Source: Cunninghamella blakesleeana
Taxonomy: Eukaryota > Mucoromycota > Mucoromycetes > Mucorales > Cunninghamellaceae
Assembly: GCA_017871115.1 (NCBI GenBank)
Contig: JAFCIZ010000001.1
Location: 7,438,001-7,502,000, forward strand
Length of the DNA stretch: 64,000 nt
Direction: 5' to 3'
Part shown: piece after piece, positions 34,273 through 45,301 of the stretch
Position numbering within the stretch: the first letter of the stretch is position 1
How the letters are laid out: each line of letters starts with the position of its first letter
Translations under genes and position numbers: made by a program
Notes under the pieces: model-generated
What the model saw: only the letters and a program-made list of their open reading frames with translations
The model's database searches: none
What the model was told of the DNA's origin: nothing

Positions 34273-35738
34273 TCATTTGTGATCATCATCTTCTTTCTTT
34301 TTTTCTTCCGTATTCATCATATTTTGAACCATTCGTCGGGCACTGTCTCTTACCAGGAAGAAGGCATCACCTCTTTTAGCACTTTCAAAAAATCTGTTAA
34401 AGAATCTACTTTGTGTACCATCATTCCATGATTCAATATAGCGACGACCTAATTCTTGTACTGGTGTAAACGTTTTTGCAAAAAAATTTGTTACTAGAAT
34501 AATAATAATAATAATAAAAATAAAAATAAAAATGGGTCAGCATCAATACTATTATTATTATTATAATTATCACTTAATATTTTTATATCCTTATTTACCA
34601 TCTACTCCTATATGACCAAATCTTTCACCCAATTCAACAGAATAATAATCAGGACTAGAATAAGTATTTTAAAAAAAAAATCAGTATATAAATATATAAA
34701 TATCATTCGATATATAATAATATGCATTGTTATATTTTATTTTTATTTATTTATTTTTACCTATCCTTCTTTACAATATCACTCTCTATTTTATAATAAA
34801 AAATAAAATAAAAATAGTATGATAATTTCAATTCAATAAAATTTTCATGTACGCATATATATATATTATAAAAATAAATATAACTATTTAAATTTACCAG
34901 CAATGTGTTCAGCGAAAGCAGACCTTGTTTTAGTTAATACCAGCCAATTTCCATAAAAAGGATTCCAGGTATTTGACATCTCCATATCTTTTAATTTTTT
35001 CATTTTACGTTGTTGACTTTCACGGAATAAACAAATCATTGTACATTGTGTATTTAAAGGATAACCTTTTTTAGAATTATTATTTTGGTTACTATTATTA
35101 TTATCATTATTAAAATTTGAAGAATTCGACGATGGTGATGGTGAAGAATATAATGGCGATAATGAAGATTGTTGCTGTGAACGAGTAATAGCTGTTTCTT
35201 TTATTTCATCCACTAATTTTGATTCTTTTTGGTGTTTAGGCTCTTTAGTCCAAATAAGACAATCTTCCCTCCATACTGTGTCTCCATTTTTTCTATCAGT
35301 AGCTTGACGAGAAAAACTGACAAAAAAGTGTGATAATTCTTCGTTTTTTGATGGGTTATTGGATTCTTCGTTATTGGTATTATTAGTATTAGTATTAGTA
35401 TCAGTAGTTGAAATAGAAGAAGTTGAAGTAGAATTAGTTGTTGTATCTGGTAATTCGGTTGGTTCTGCTGACCACCAAGGCGATGTTAGTTCAGAAGAAT
35501 CTTGTGGAGGTGCATGATGAGGTGCTTGAGGAAAAGTTGGAATGGAAGTAGTATCATTATTTTGTAAAGTGGGATCTAAATAAATGCTGCTGTTGTTGTT
35601 GTTACTATCACTATTCAAGATTTTTGTTGATTTCTTATTATTATTGTCCGATTTGTTAAAGCTATTATGATTTATTAAAGTATCAGAATCATTATCTTGT
35701 TCTGCTTTATTGATTGTATTTGTTTCTTGTTTTGTCAT
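34273..35738 (-). CDS. Uncharacterised protein, low-complexity N-terminus
   Basis: Not recognised. Proposed exons on the minus strand are 35738-34885, 34654-34599 and 34493-34273, 376 residues in frame. The first about 130 residues are Asn/Ser/Thr-rich. A folded part begins at SHFFVSFSRQATDRKNGDTVWREDCLIW and continues, after a second Ser/Asn run, with NTQCTMICLFRESQQRKMKKL, WNPFYGNWLVLTKTRSAFAEHIAGKF, PDYYSVELGERFGHIGVD and FFAKTFTPVQELGRRYIESWNDG. The C-terminus is charged. No signal peptide or membrane segment is clear. The first donor would be an unusual GTTATA, chosen because the nearer GTAAAT would break the frame; this join is the weak point. It diverges from VMA7 across a 292-bp spacer. 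Confidence 0.6.
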
Positions 35739-36030
35739 TATTCAAGTGTAAATGTTTATTATATAATATTTATTTTTGTTTTAATATGAAGATATAAAAA
35801 AAAAAGAAAAAAAAGAAAGAAAAAGAAAAGAAAAAATGCTCACAAATTAAATTTATGGATTAAATTTTTTGAGAGAATATTTAAAATTCCGATTATTTTT
35901 TGCTCCTAGTGTGTTTGATACATTATTTTTTTTTATAAACTCCCCTTTTTCCTTTTCTTTTCCCTTTCTCTCTTTTTTTAATATATATATAGTTTTGTAT
36001 ATATATTAATAAATAATAATATAAAAAAAA
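35739..36030. promoter_or_regulatory. Divergent promoter region of the uncharacterised gene and VMA7
   Basis: 292 bp with a purine-rich run next to one start and a pyrimidine-rich run (about 35940-35976) next to the VMA7 start. No specific site is recognised. Confidence 0.4.
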
Positions 36031-36356
36031 ATGTCGTCTGAAAAAAACGCACAAAAAGATAGAAACTTCTTGGCAGTTATTGGAGATGAAGTAAGTTTAG
36101 ATTTATTTATCATCTAAAGCTTTTTAAAAATTGTCGAGTATACACAAAATTAAAAGCGTATATATACTTAAAACATGATTTATTTTTTTATATCTATAAC
36201 AATTTTATTACGGTGTATTAGGATACTGTAACTGGCCTTTTGCTTGCTGGTATTGGCCATGTTAATCAACAACAAAAGCGTAACTTTTTAGTAGTTGATG
36301 CAAGTAAGTATTCATAATAGATACTATATCTTGCTATACATTTATAAACTAGACAT

Positions 36357-36406
<50 letters not shown>

Positions 36407-37002
36407 AACAATAAAGAGAATATATATTGTGAATATATTTACTCAAATATCTTTTTTATTTATTACTATTATCTTGATATTTTATAGAAACACCTTTAGC
36501 AAGTATTGAAGAAAGCTTTGTAGAATTTACGAAAAGAAAAGATATTGCTATTATTTTGATTAATCAACACGTAAGTTTAATAAAGTAATATATATAATAA
36601 TAAATAAAAACAATAAAAAGAATCACCATAAAGAAAAGAGAAAGAGTAAAAAAAAGAAAGAGAGAGCGAGGGGGAGATAGCTACGTTTATATTATTATTT
36701 TTGTTTTTGAATCAAAGCTAAAATACAACGTACTTTGATATATATAGATTGCTGAAGATGTTAGAGAACTAATTGATAACCACAATCAAGCTTTCCCTAC
36801 TGTACTTGAAATACCCTCTAAAGATCATCCTTATGGTAAATTAAAATATAAAATGGAATACTAACTTTTTATTATTTTTTATTATTATTTACGATTATTA
36901 TTGATTAACTTATATGTATATATATAATTTAAATCTGAATTTTTCATAGACCCTGAAAAGGATAGTGTCTTGAAACGCGTTCGTAGATTGTTTGGCGAAT
37001 AA
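36031..37002 (+). CDS. VMA7: V-type proton ATPase subunit F
   Basis: Seen: five exons, 36031-36090, 36222-36303, 36488-36570, 36748-36835 and 36950-37002, giving 121 residues in frame. The family pattern is clear: [21 protein letters not shown] at the N-terminus, [21 protein letters not shown] in the middle, and the near-invariant [30 protein letters not shown] at the end. Known: subunit F lies in the central rotor stalk of the V1 sector with subunit D and is needed for coupling ATP hydrolysis to proton pumping at the vacuolar membrane. Length is exactly typical. Intron 2 carries a CA/TA dinucleotide run at about 36356-36403. Confidence 0.97.
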
Positions 37003-37369
37003 ATCGATGTCTATTAATTTTATTTTTATCATTGCGTTTACATATATGAATAAGTATATATCTAAAGATTATAGTTTTTTTTATTAATCATTATATGAAT
37101 AATAAATACAATTACTTTTTTGTAAAAAAATAAATAAACAAAATAAACACTTTTCTATTTTAAAAACAATGCTTTTGATTTTTTTTCTATATAAAATAAT
37201 AATATAATAATGCATATATATATAATAACACTCTATGATAAACGTTTGATTGATCTATTAAAGCATGTATAAAAATAAAAATAAAAGGTAAATAAATAAG
37301 TAGCTGACTTAAATATACAGTTTTTTATTTATTATTATTATTTATTATTATATATAATTAATACTAATA
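37003..37369. other. Convergent intergenic region
   Basis: 367 bp between the VMA7 and NOT1-like 3' ends. AT-rich; no gene or repeat seen. Confidence 0.6.
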
Positions 37370-39150
37370 TTACCTTGCCACATTATCAAATAATCTTTCT
37401 ATTTCTGGACTTGATCGAACAAATGAATATTCCCAAAATGTAGGTTCTTTAATTAATGTAATAAAAGTCGCTAATAGTCCCCAAGGATGTGGACGATTTA
37501 CGATTAATCTTTCCAATAATATTCTATTTAATATACATATATGTATATGTTAGTATTTTATTTTCTTTTTTCTTTTTTTAATAATGACGATAATAAAAAT
37601 GTATTTACCTTGTTATTTGTTCTTTGATGTTTTCTGGTGTTTCTCGGAAGAGATTTAACAATACTTCGCTAAAAAATTGTGTATGATTATTTGGATATCT
37701 TAAGTGATCACACATAGCATTTAATACAAGATAAGATCCACGAGCTGACATATGATGAATAAGGTAGGAATACAATTTAACAGCTGGATTATCTTTATTT
37801 ATAGGTATATCAATTGTATGGATTGCTGTATATAAAACGAATGCATTTAAAACATCTTCCTTTATAACAGTTTGATCATCATTATCTGATGATGATGGTT
37901 GAATAAATTGAAATATATCCTTGTAAAATGAAGGCTGTTGATGTTTTATAAATTGGTTGATTTTAGCATCAAATTGATGGTCATGTAAAATTGCTGTATA
38001 TGAGTCGGCAATGGTTGGAGGTTGTTTGCATTCTGGTAATGAGGATAATTTTAAGTCAGGCGTTAAAGGATCAGGAAAATGCATTACTAAAGGAAATGCA
38101 CTTAATACAATATTTCGAAGTTGGATACATGAATGAGGAATCACTTGTGCAAAGGCCATATAATATTCACATAAAAATTCAGGAAAATCATGTAAAAGTA
38201 ATACCAAAAATCTTAGTGTTCCACGATAAAATACTTTGGTTGACACTGGTAATACCTGTTTGGAAATCAATGACGTTAAAAATTTCAGTAAACATAGTAC
38301 TAATTTTTGATATATCTTCCATCCTGATTTATCACTTTTCATAAGAAGCTGTGGCATTAATAGGCGGTGGGATAATAATTGAAGCCATGAAAATGCAAAC
38401 CCAGGAACGTGTAATGGTTGTAGAGTATACAATGCATCGCTATAATAATATATATTCATAAATATATATATATGTATGTATGTATAGAGAAAGATAAAAT
38501 AGTGCATTAACGTTGATGATCTACCATATTAAAATGTGTTCATATTTAGTATTTTTTTTTACCAATAACATGTTAGAATACAAGAATTAACAGATTCTAT
38601 ATTTAATTTCAATAAATCTGAAAAGGTAAATGAAAGTAATCGAAAAAAAGGTTTTTGATTGAATTGTATACCCATATTTTCATGATAATGAGCCAAGGTT
38701 AATACAATAACTGATATAGTATGACTGATGATTTTGATTTGTTTCTTTGGAGGTTCCAGTTTTACCATTGATGATACCAGTTTTGTTAATGCATCTATAG
38801 AATAAATGGACCTTGCTTTACCGGCTAGATAGTGCTGTATGCATGTTTCTATAGCCATTCTTAAAAAAAAACATCTATTGTTATCATCTTCAGTAGCAGA
38901 TAAAATTCTTTTTGTAATGTTTTGAAGTAATTTATCATTGACTATAGGATGTTGGTATAATCTATTCCATTCTGCCAATAATAGTCGTAATTCTAAACAA
39001 CTGATATTGAGTTTAACATTTGGATATACATTGTCTACGCGTTGTTGAAGATCTTGAAAAAACTCTACCGATCTAAAATATGCATTGATTTAAGAGAGAA
39101 AGAAAAAAGAAAGGTATGATAAGAATAATAATATAAATTTAAAAGCTATA

Positions 39151-39193
<43 letters not shown>

Positions 39194-40212
39194 CTATTAC
39201 CGTTTAGATGTTTCATCAGATTTTATTTGCTGTTTTAATGCTGATAAACTTAAAATATGATCTTCTATATTTGTGATTGGATTAGGTGATAATAAGCATA
39301 TACGAAGCAATTCTATAGTAAATTCCACTACAATATCAGCATTTATTTGAATCAATTTAGCAAGTTGTATATCAAATTCCTCCAATGGTAATAAACGGCT
39401 GCGTATAAACATGGCAATAACAGAGGCATTAAATTTTCTCTATAGGGATAATAAACATAATAAATATAAATATATGATAGTAAATAAAAGTGTATATATA
39501 TATATATATAAATTTATATCAGATTATTATTTTAATATTATCATCAAAATTTATATTTTCGTTTTATTTACCTCATCATCAGCATACAAAAGCCATAATA
39601 AGGTTTCTTTTCCAGTATCCGGTGATATATCAAATAATGATTGTAAAAAAATAATATATGTTTCAAGAGCAAACGTTGAAGTACTTTTATATATCATATA
39701 GACAAGCTTTTCTACAAAAGTCAGCATGGTTTGCTGAGGTTGAGTACTTTGTGAGATTAATAAAGGTATTTGTCGCATCACTAAATAAATATCATGATTT
39801 GGTGTTAATAAAGTGAAAGATAATACACCCGAATTTTTAATAAGCCGATCTAATTCAACTAATAATTGCTATTAAATATAAATATAAATAAAATAACTTT
39901 AATATCTGTTGACATACTATACTATATATTATTACTTTTATAGTTATTTATCTATTGATTTATTTATAAGCTTACTTCTAGTTTGGTTATAATTAAATCG
40001 TTTCCTGATATCGATGAAATAGGATTTAAAAAATTAGACATTTGTGGTGAATTAAAGTTATGATAACTCGAAGGAGTGTTGTTGTTAGGTAAGCTATTGG
40101 ATGCTTCCATTGTATTGATTGAAGATGGTTGAGGTGAAGATATTGTCGATTTTTGTGCAAACATTTCATATAATTTCATTTTTGGTATTGTATAAGACTG
40201 TGGTGCTGGCAT
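37370..40212 (-). CDS. NOT1-like protein (CCR4-NOT scaffold, C-terminal part only)
   Basis: Seen: six exons on the minus strand, 40212-39976, 39868-39572, 39439-39201, 39072-38563, 38439-37609 and 37523-37370, joined in frame to 755 residues. The C-terminal half is unmistakable NOT1: [60 protein letters not shown] and [18 protein letters not shown], ending FDNVAR. Known: this domain of NOT1 binds the NOT2-NOT3/5 module in the CCR4-NOT deadenylase complex. A normal fungal NOT1 is about 2000 residues or more, with MIF4G and CAF40-binding regions first. Here the frame opens with its own ATG ([18 protein letters not shown]) and a Ser/Pro/Asn-rich stretch, and no further exons are visible upstream up to 41876. 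It may be a short paralogue or half of a split gene. Confidence 0.82.
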
Positions 40213-41107
40213 TTTAGAGTATAATAATAATAATAAATAAATGATTATAATAATATATTAGCAGATAGTAAAAAAAAAAAAAAAAAAAAAAAAAAACAAA
40301 AAGAGAAAAAAAAAGGTATCTGAAATTTTTTTATTAAAAATTTAATTGGGCGGACATGTTTTTTTTACTCCAGTCAAAAAAAAAAACATTTATGACATAC
40401 TTGGAAATAAAAATAAAATAAAATAAAATACCTTTCATCTCGATTTATACTATGGTATAAAGTACCTAATGAAATACAAAATAATTAACAGAAAAAGTAT
40501 AGTATTAATAAAACAAAAGTAAAAATAGTGAATTTCCTACATGTAAAATTTGATCAACTAATATATATATGTGTGTATATATGAATATAATAGCTAATCA
40601 TAAGTATTTTAATTATATTTCGTTAAGCAAATTGTATGATTAAAAATTAAATCAAGGCATGTGCAATAAAAAAAATTATGAAAAAAAAATTGAAAAAGAT
40701 TATGACTAAAAGACATTATATATATATATACATATTTATTATTCAGTTTATTTCGATTCTTTAAACTATCATTATTCAGCTATTATTGTGGTATATCATG
40801 GATCAATATTTTATTTTAAAAGAAAAAAAGGTATTTTTAATTTTTTTTTATCGCTAATAAAGATATATTAATGAATTAAATTAATTTTATTTTTATTTTA
40901 CTTTAAAGATTTACTTGTGCCATGCAATCAGGTCAAGTTGGTAGTAGTTAATTTTTTTCTCCAAGTCAAATACTCCAAGTTTTTGTTACTAGATTTTTTT
41001 CATTTTCTTTCTCTTTTATTTTTCTCTGTTACTCTGTACCATACACCTAAATTAAATATTGCATTAATATAAATAGCTTGATAACTTTTCTTTTTGCTTA
41101 TGTTCTA

Positions 41108-41143
<36 letters not shown>

Positions 41144-41520
41144 GAATCTTTAAATGATGTTTTTATAATAAATATCCCATTATATTTTATTTTGTTTTGT
41201 AGAGTAACTACTCACTGACTTTAAAATTTATTTGCATAAATATTTTATCACTTTAAATTTTTATAATATATTATTTCTTTCATCTTATTTTTCTATTGAT
41301 CCTTCTATTTATATTACAGTATAAAATATTACATGAACCATATAAAATTTGAAAATTGTACACATTTTTGAAACTATGCAAACTATATGTATAACATTAC
41401 ATTAAAAAAATATAATCTCAATAACCAATCCATTCAGTTTTAAATGATTTATTATACACTGTATGAATAATATTTAGAAACTTTATTCGTACTTAATTAT
41501 ATTTTTAATTTTAATAGAGT
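40213..41520. other. Gene-free AT-rich region
   Basis: Upstream of the NOT1-like gene. Contains A homopolymers at about 40270-40295 and 41120-41144 and several dinucleotide runs. No exon continuing NOT1 is visible and no other gene is recognised. Confidence 0.5.
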
Positions 41521-41542
41521 ATTCACCTTTATTTTTTACTTT

Positions 41543-41671
41543 ACATTAACTCGTTCTACTTATAAACAAGAATCTATACTCACTGGAACTCTCTTTTTTA
41601 AAACATAAATACAAATTTACCTTCTTTATTTTAATAAAAATAAATCTTACCAAAAACACATACTATACTAA
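41543..41671 (+). repeat. Degenerate B-type LTR fragment
   Basis: TTAACTCGTTCTACTTATAA, then ATACTCACTGGAA, then ACCAAAAACACATA, is a diverged plus-strand copy of the R/U5 end of the B LTR (reverse of 17449-17580). Confidence 0.65.
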
Positions 41672-41876
41672 TGTTTACGATTTTAACTCAATTTTGTATA
41701 GCTTCATATTTTTAAAAATGTAAATACTTATCTAAATAATAAAAAAATAAAATGAATATAAAGTATATGATTTCTTGAAAAAAGTAGAATAGCTGAGTTT
41801 GTAAGTATTTTTATTATTTTTAATTTAAATAGAGTTTAAAAAACAATTTATTTAAAAACTTTATATCATAATTTTT

Positions 41877-42407
41877 TTAATATTTATTTAACAAGTCTAC
41901 ATTGCCACGGAGATCCATGATAAAAGTTTTAATTTTTAAAGGATGATTAGGGGTAGAATATTTTTTTAATAGTTCTTTTGAAAGAACATCAGAATAATGC
42001 TTATGGATCTTATATTCTTTTCGTTGGTCATTATCAGAATCACCAAATGTTCCATTACTAGATAAAAAGCTTTTATAAGCACCACAATCTCTATGTTCAA
42101 TAATATAAATATCTTCAATACGGTGTAAATTTCTAGCAATTTCAAAATGTTGAAATAATGTTTCTTTCCATTCAGGGCCATATGGATTATCATTATGTGC
42201 ACCAAGAGAAGCACCTGCTAATATAAAATGATCATAGCGATTTGTCAAATTATCTTCTTTCATAAAGATAACAATATCATCTAAAAGGCGTAGATCCATA
42301 CAACTTATTAAAAATATATCTTTTCTTGGAGGAATATATTTTCCAACCGCATTAATATTTTTTAATTGTAAAATAAATAAAATAAAAAAAATAATAATTT
42401 GTTTCAT
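41877..42407 (-). CDS. Secreted beta-carbonic-anhydrase-like protein
   Basis: 176 residues, single exon. Seen: an N-terminal signal peptide (MKQIIIFFILFILQLKNINA, cleavage likely near residue 20), then SCMDLR with Cys36, Asp38 and Arg40, and IEHRDCGAY with His105 and Cys108. This is the Cys-x-Asp-x-Arg plus His-x2-Cys zinc-site pattern of beta-carbonic anhydrases. FILAGASLGA fits the beta-strand after the first motif. Known: beta-carbonic anhydrases interconvert CO2 and bicarbonate using zinc. The protein is shorter than classical enzymes (about 200-220 residues) and secreted, so an activity other than classical CO2 hydration is possible. Possible N-glycosylation sites are NLT (53) and NGT (118). 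Confidence is good for the fold, lower for activity. Confidence 0.8.
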   Translation of the reverse strand: MKQIIIFFILFILQLKNINAVGKYIPPRKDIFLISCMDLRLLDDIVIFMKEDNLTNRYDHFILAGASLGAHNDNPYGPEWKETLFQHFEIARNLHRIEDIYIIEHRDCGAYKSFLSSNGTFGDSDNDQRKEYKIHKHYSDVLSKELLKKYSTPNHPLKIKTFIMDLRGNVDLLNKY

Positions 42408-42540
42408 TTTTATAACTATATATATATATATGTATATATGTATAATTGAGAAAGAGATGTATTTTATTTTAATTTGTAAATTTTAATAGATTTAAAGTCG
42501 GAATTATATAGATAAACTTTATATATTGAAGGTAATATAT

Positions 42541-42612
42541 AAGACTTTATTCCTTGAAGATATTATATAAGACTTTATTCCTTGAAAATATTATATAAGA
42601 CTTTATTATAAT
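42541..42612. repeat. 28-bp tandem repeat, about 2.5 copies
   Basis: Units start at 42541, 42569 and 42597 with AAGACTTTATTCCTTGAA and TATTATAT; one base differs between the first two. It lies upstream of the carbonic-anhydrase-like gene. Confidence 0.85.
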
Positions 42613-43023
42613 ATTAATATAACTAAGGAACAATGACAGTTGTACGAAAATAATCACTTTTACTGATTTATGTTTAAATTAAAACACAAATATAACCACC
42701 TTTGTTTTAAAAGTAATACTAATTAAAAAAGAAAAATAACATATTTTTTAAAATGATACTTACCAAATATCTTTGATTGTTTAAAATATAAAAATAATAG
42801 ATATGCAACAAACATAATAGTAAAAGAAGTCTTCTTAAAGTATATACTTTAATATAAAAACTCTATATTATAATTATTAAAAAAAAATTAAAAAAAGACT
42901 TAATATTATAAAAGTATATATTTAATGATTTATTTTATATCAATTGGATAATCAAATATTTTTTGGTTTATTTATTAATTACAACTTAATTTTAATATCA
43001 AGTGGCCATCCAGTAGTTATGCA

Positions 43024-43276
43024 TAAAATCCAACACTAACATTTATTTTATATTATTTTACTATAATAATCGTTGATCTTTATCCGATATTATATTTATT
43101 TTATTTTATTTTTACTTTGTCTATATAATTGTTGATCTTTATCCAATTATAGAATTTATTTTATTTTATTTTATTATTTTATTTTTATTTTAAACTATTA
43201 ATCTGAACTAAGTTGTATCTACTTGTAAAACAAGATACTGGTGTTCACTGACGACTAAATTAAACTATAAAACTAT
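43024..43276 (+). repeat. Left part of an older A-type LTR, target of A1
   Basis: Matches the inner and right parts of the A1 LTR (GTTGATCTTTATCC, AAACAAGATACTGGTG). It is cut at 43276 by element A1; the remaining right end is 51567-51614, ending TTTACACAACA. Its own left end is not clear. Confidence 0.7.
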
Positions 43277-43971
43277 TGTTGCGCGATGGGTTCGCTTGGA
43301 TTATTTTAAAATCCAGTCCAACACTTTGATTGGCTAATATTTTTCTAACATTTTTCTTACCACTTTTGATGTTAATTTTATTTAACATTTTTCATGCTAA
43401 TTTTTATTATTATTTTTATTAACAAAATTTATATCACTTATTTCATAATATACTTATCAACACTTTTAATATCATTATTGATATTAAAAATGGAATATCT
43501 AATTTTTATTTTAGTATAAATACTCGACCTTTTTTCAATTTTTTGAAAAAACTTTAGTTAATTTTTATTATAATAATAAAGTACTTATATTAAAACAAAT
43601 AAGTCTATTAACTCATCTTTTTAGCTAAAGATTATATTTATTATTAATATTGTTGATTACTATCCAATATTACTTTATATTATAATATTATAATAATCGT
43701 TGATCTTTATCCGATATTATATTTATTTTATTTTATTTTAAATTTATTACTTTGTTTATATAATTGTTGATCTTTATCCAATTATATAATTTATTTTATT
43801 TTATTTTATTATTTTATTTTTATTTTAAACTATTAATCTAAACTAAGTTGTATCTACTTATAAAACAAGATACTGGTGCTCACTGACAACTAAATTAAAC
43901 TATAAAACTATCTACTTTCCAAAACTATAAAAGGAAATTCTACTTTTCAAACAACCCAAAATTTACACAAC
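43277..43971 (+). repeat. 5' LTR of A1
   Basis: 695 bp, TGTTG...CAACA ends. U3 begins TGTTGCGCGATGGGTTCGC, unrelated to the start of the A2 LTR apart from the encoded peptide, while the R/U5 half matches A2 closely. It contains an internal CTGGTGCTCACTG copy of the primer-binding-site core at about 43874. Confidence 0.93.
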
Positions 43972-44164
43972 ATATTTTGGTGCTCACTGGCGGGGTAATA
44001 CTAAAAATCGGGGGTAATACTAAAAACCGGGGAAACACTAATTATCAAGGAATAACTAAATCTATAAAAGAATATAATCAAGAATACTTAAATTCAAGTA
44101 AACAACTACTTTAAAAATATACAAACTTTATCATCCTATTTCAAAAACTTATCTTTATATTCCA

Positions 44165-45301
44165 ATGGAAAATCCACAAAAATCAAGTATCGAGCAAACC
44201 GCGTTGGAAAATCATGATCATCACCATGATCCTAACCTTGCTGCTAAGCTGAAGCTTAATCTTTTAACTTTTTCAGGTTCTGATGACGAAGACTTTCGTT
44301 ATTTTGAAAAGTCCTTGGAAAATTATTTTAAATTATCTAGAGTTGGTATGGATAGAAGGGCAATTATCTTGAAGGTGCAATTGTCTGGTCCTGCTGAATT
44401 CTATTTTGAACAATTAGAACAAGATCCAAATATGGCTAACGACTATCAAAAATTGATGAATGCTTTAAGGGAAAAGTATGTCACCAAAGAATTGATATTA
44501 TCATACGAAATTGCACTTGGTACTATTAAACAAGGCAATGACGAAAGACCAAAGAACTTTTTGGCACGTATCCAAGAAATGGCAAGATTGGCACAATTGA
44601 AGGATGACCATATTATATTGATGAGATTCCGTGCTGGTTTAAAAGAAGAAATCAGAATGCACTGTATGGATCAAGGTGCTGAAACATTGAATCAATGGTA
44701 TAACTATGCTGAAAATTGGTGGAAGACAAGACACATACAATCATTACCATCTGTATGTAATCTTACCAATGCTAATAGATTTTCTGGAGGCCATAAAAAG
44801 AAGTCAAATAATAATAATTATGGTGATTATAATGGCAATACATCATTAAATACAGCTGAACATGTTGATGGAGAATCTGCATTCATGCAAAAGCTTTTAG
44901 GTCATATGGAAAAATTGATAAACACCAAATTGGAAGACAAAAGAGGCTCGTACAATAACCAAAGAAACAACAACAATAATAATCGTAACAACCAATCATA
45001 TAATGGACCTAATAATTATAACAGAAATAATAATCAAAAATACAGAAATAATCAGTATAACAATTATCGTCAATATAATAATAATAACAACAACAATAAT
45101 CATAATTATAATAATCAATATTTACCTGAAGATAATTATAATAACAGAGATTATTATCATCAAGGAAATCAAATGCAAAATAACAATAATTATAATCCAC
45201 AATATAATTATCCACAACAAAATCCTTATAATAATCCATCAAATAATAATCCACCAAATAATAATCAAAATAACACACCAGTTAATGGTTCAAAAAACTA
45301 A
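44165..45301 (+). CDS. Gag of A1
   Basis: 378 residues. The capsid-like region at about 25-190 (EDFRYFEKSLENYFKL, AEFYFEQLEQDPNM, KNFLARIQEMARLAQ, LMRFRAGLKEEIRMHCMDQG) resembles Ty3/gypsy gag. The C-terminal third is extremely Asn-rich with interspersed Arg and Tyr. No CCHC zinc knuckle is present, unlike element C, so RNA binding may rely on the RN-rich tail. The last sense codons and stop, TCA AAA AAC TAA, contain the slippery heptamer A AAA AAC. The nearly identical A2 gag differs at a handful of residues (for example His19 to Tyr, Ser to Leu in IQSLPS). Confidence 0.93.
   Translation: MENPQKSSIEQTALENHDHHHDPNLAAKLKLNLLTFSGSDDEDFRYFEKSLENYFKLSRVGMDRRAIILKVQLSGPAEFYFEQLEQDPNMANDYQKLMNALREKYVTKELILSYEIALGTIKQGNDERPKNFLARIQEMARLAQLKDDHIILMRFRAGLKEEIRMHCMDQGAETLNQWYNYAENWWKTRHIQSLPSVCNLTNANRFSGGHKKKSNNNNYGDYNGNTSLNTAEHVDGESAFMQKLLGHMEKLINTKLEDKRGSYNNQRNNNNNNRNNQSYNGPNNYNRNNNQKYRNNQYNNYRQYNNNNNNNNHNYNNQYLPEDNYNNRDYYHQGNQMQNNNNYNPQYNYPQQNPYNNPSNNNPPNNNQNNTPVNGSKN
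45292..45298 (+). promoter_or_regulatory. -1 ribosomal frameshift site between gag and pol (A1)
   Basis: Heptamer A AAA AAC in the gag frame, followed at once by the gag stop TAA. Slipping back by one gives AAA AAA CTA AAT AGG and enters the pol frame, which is open from here to 48534. A_AAA_AAC is a known efficient -1 slippery site in other retroelements. No stimulatory structure was assessed. Confidence 0.8.

Noticed and set aside
42620..42660. Fragment of the chromovirus C LTR
   Set aside because: Only a short stretch, GAACAATGACAGTTG, resembles the LTR; too little to support.
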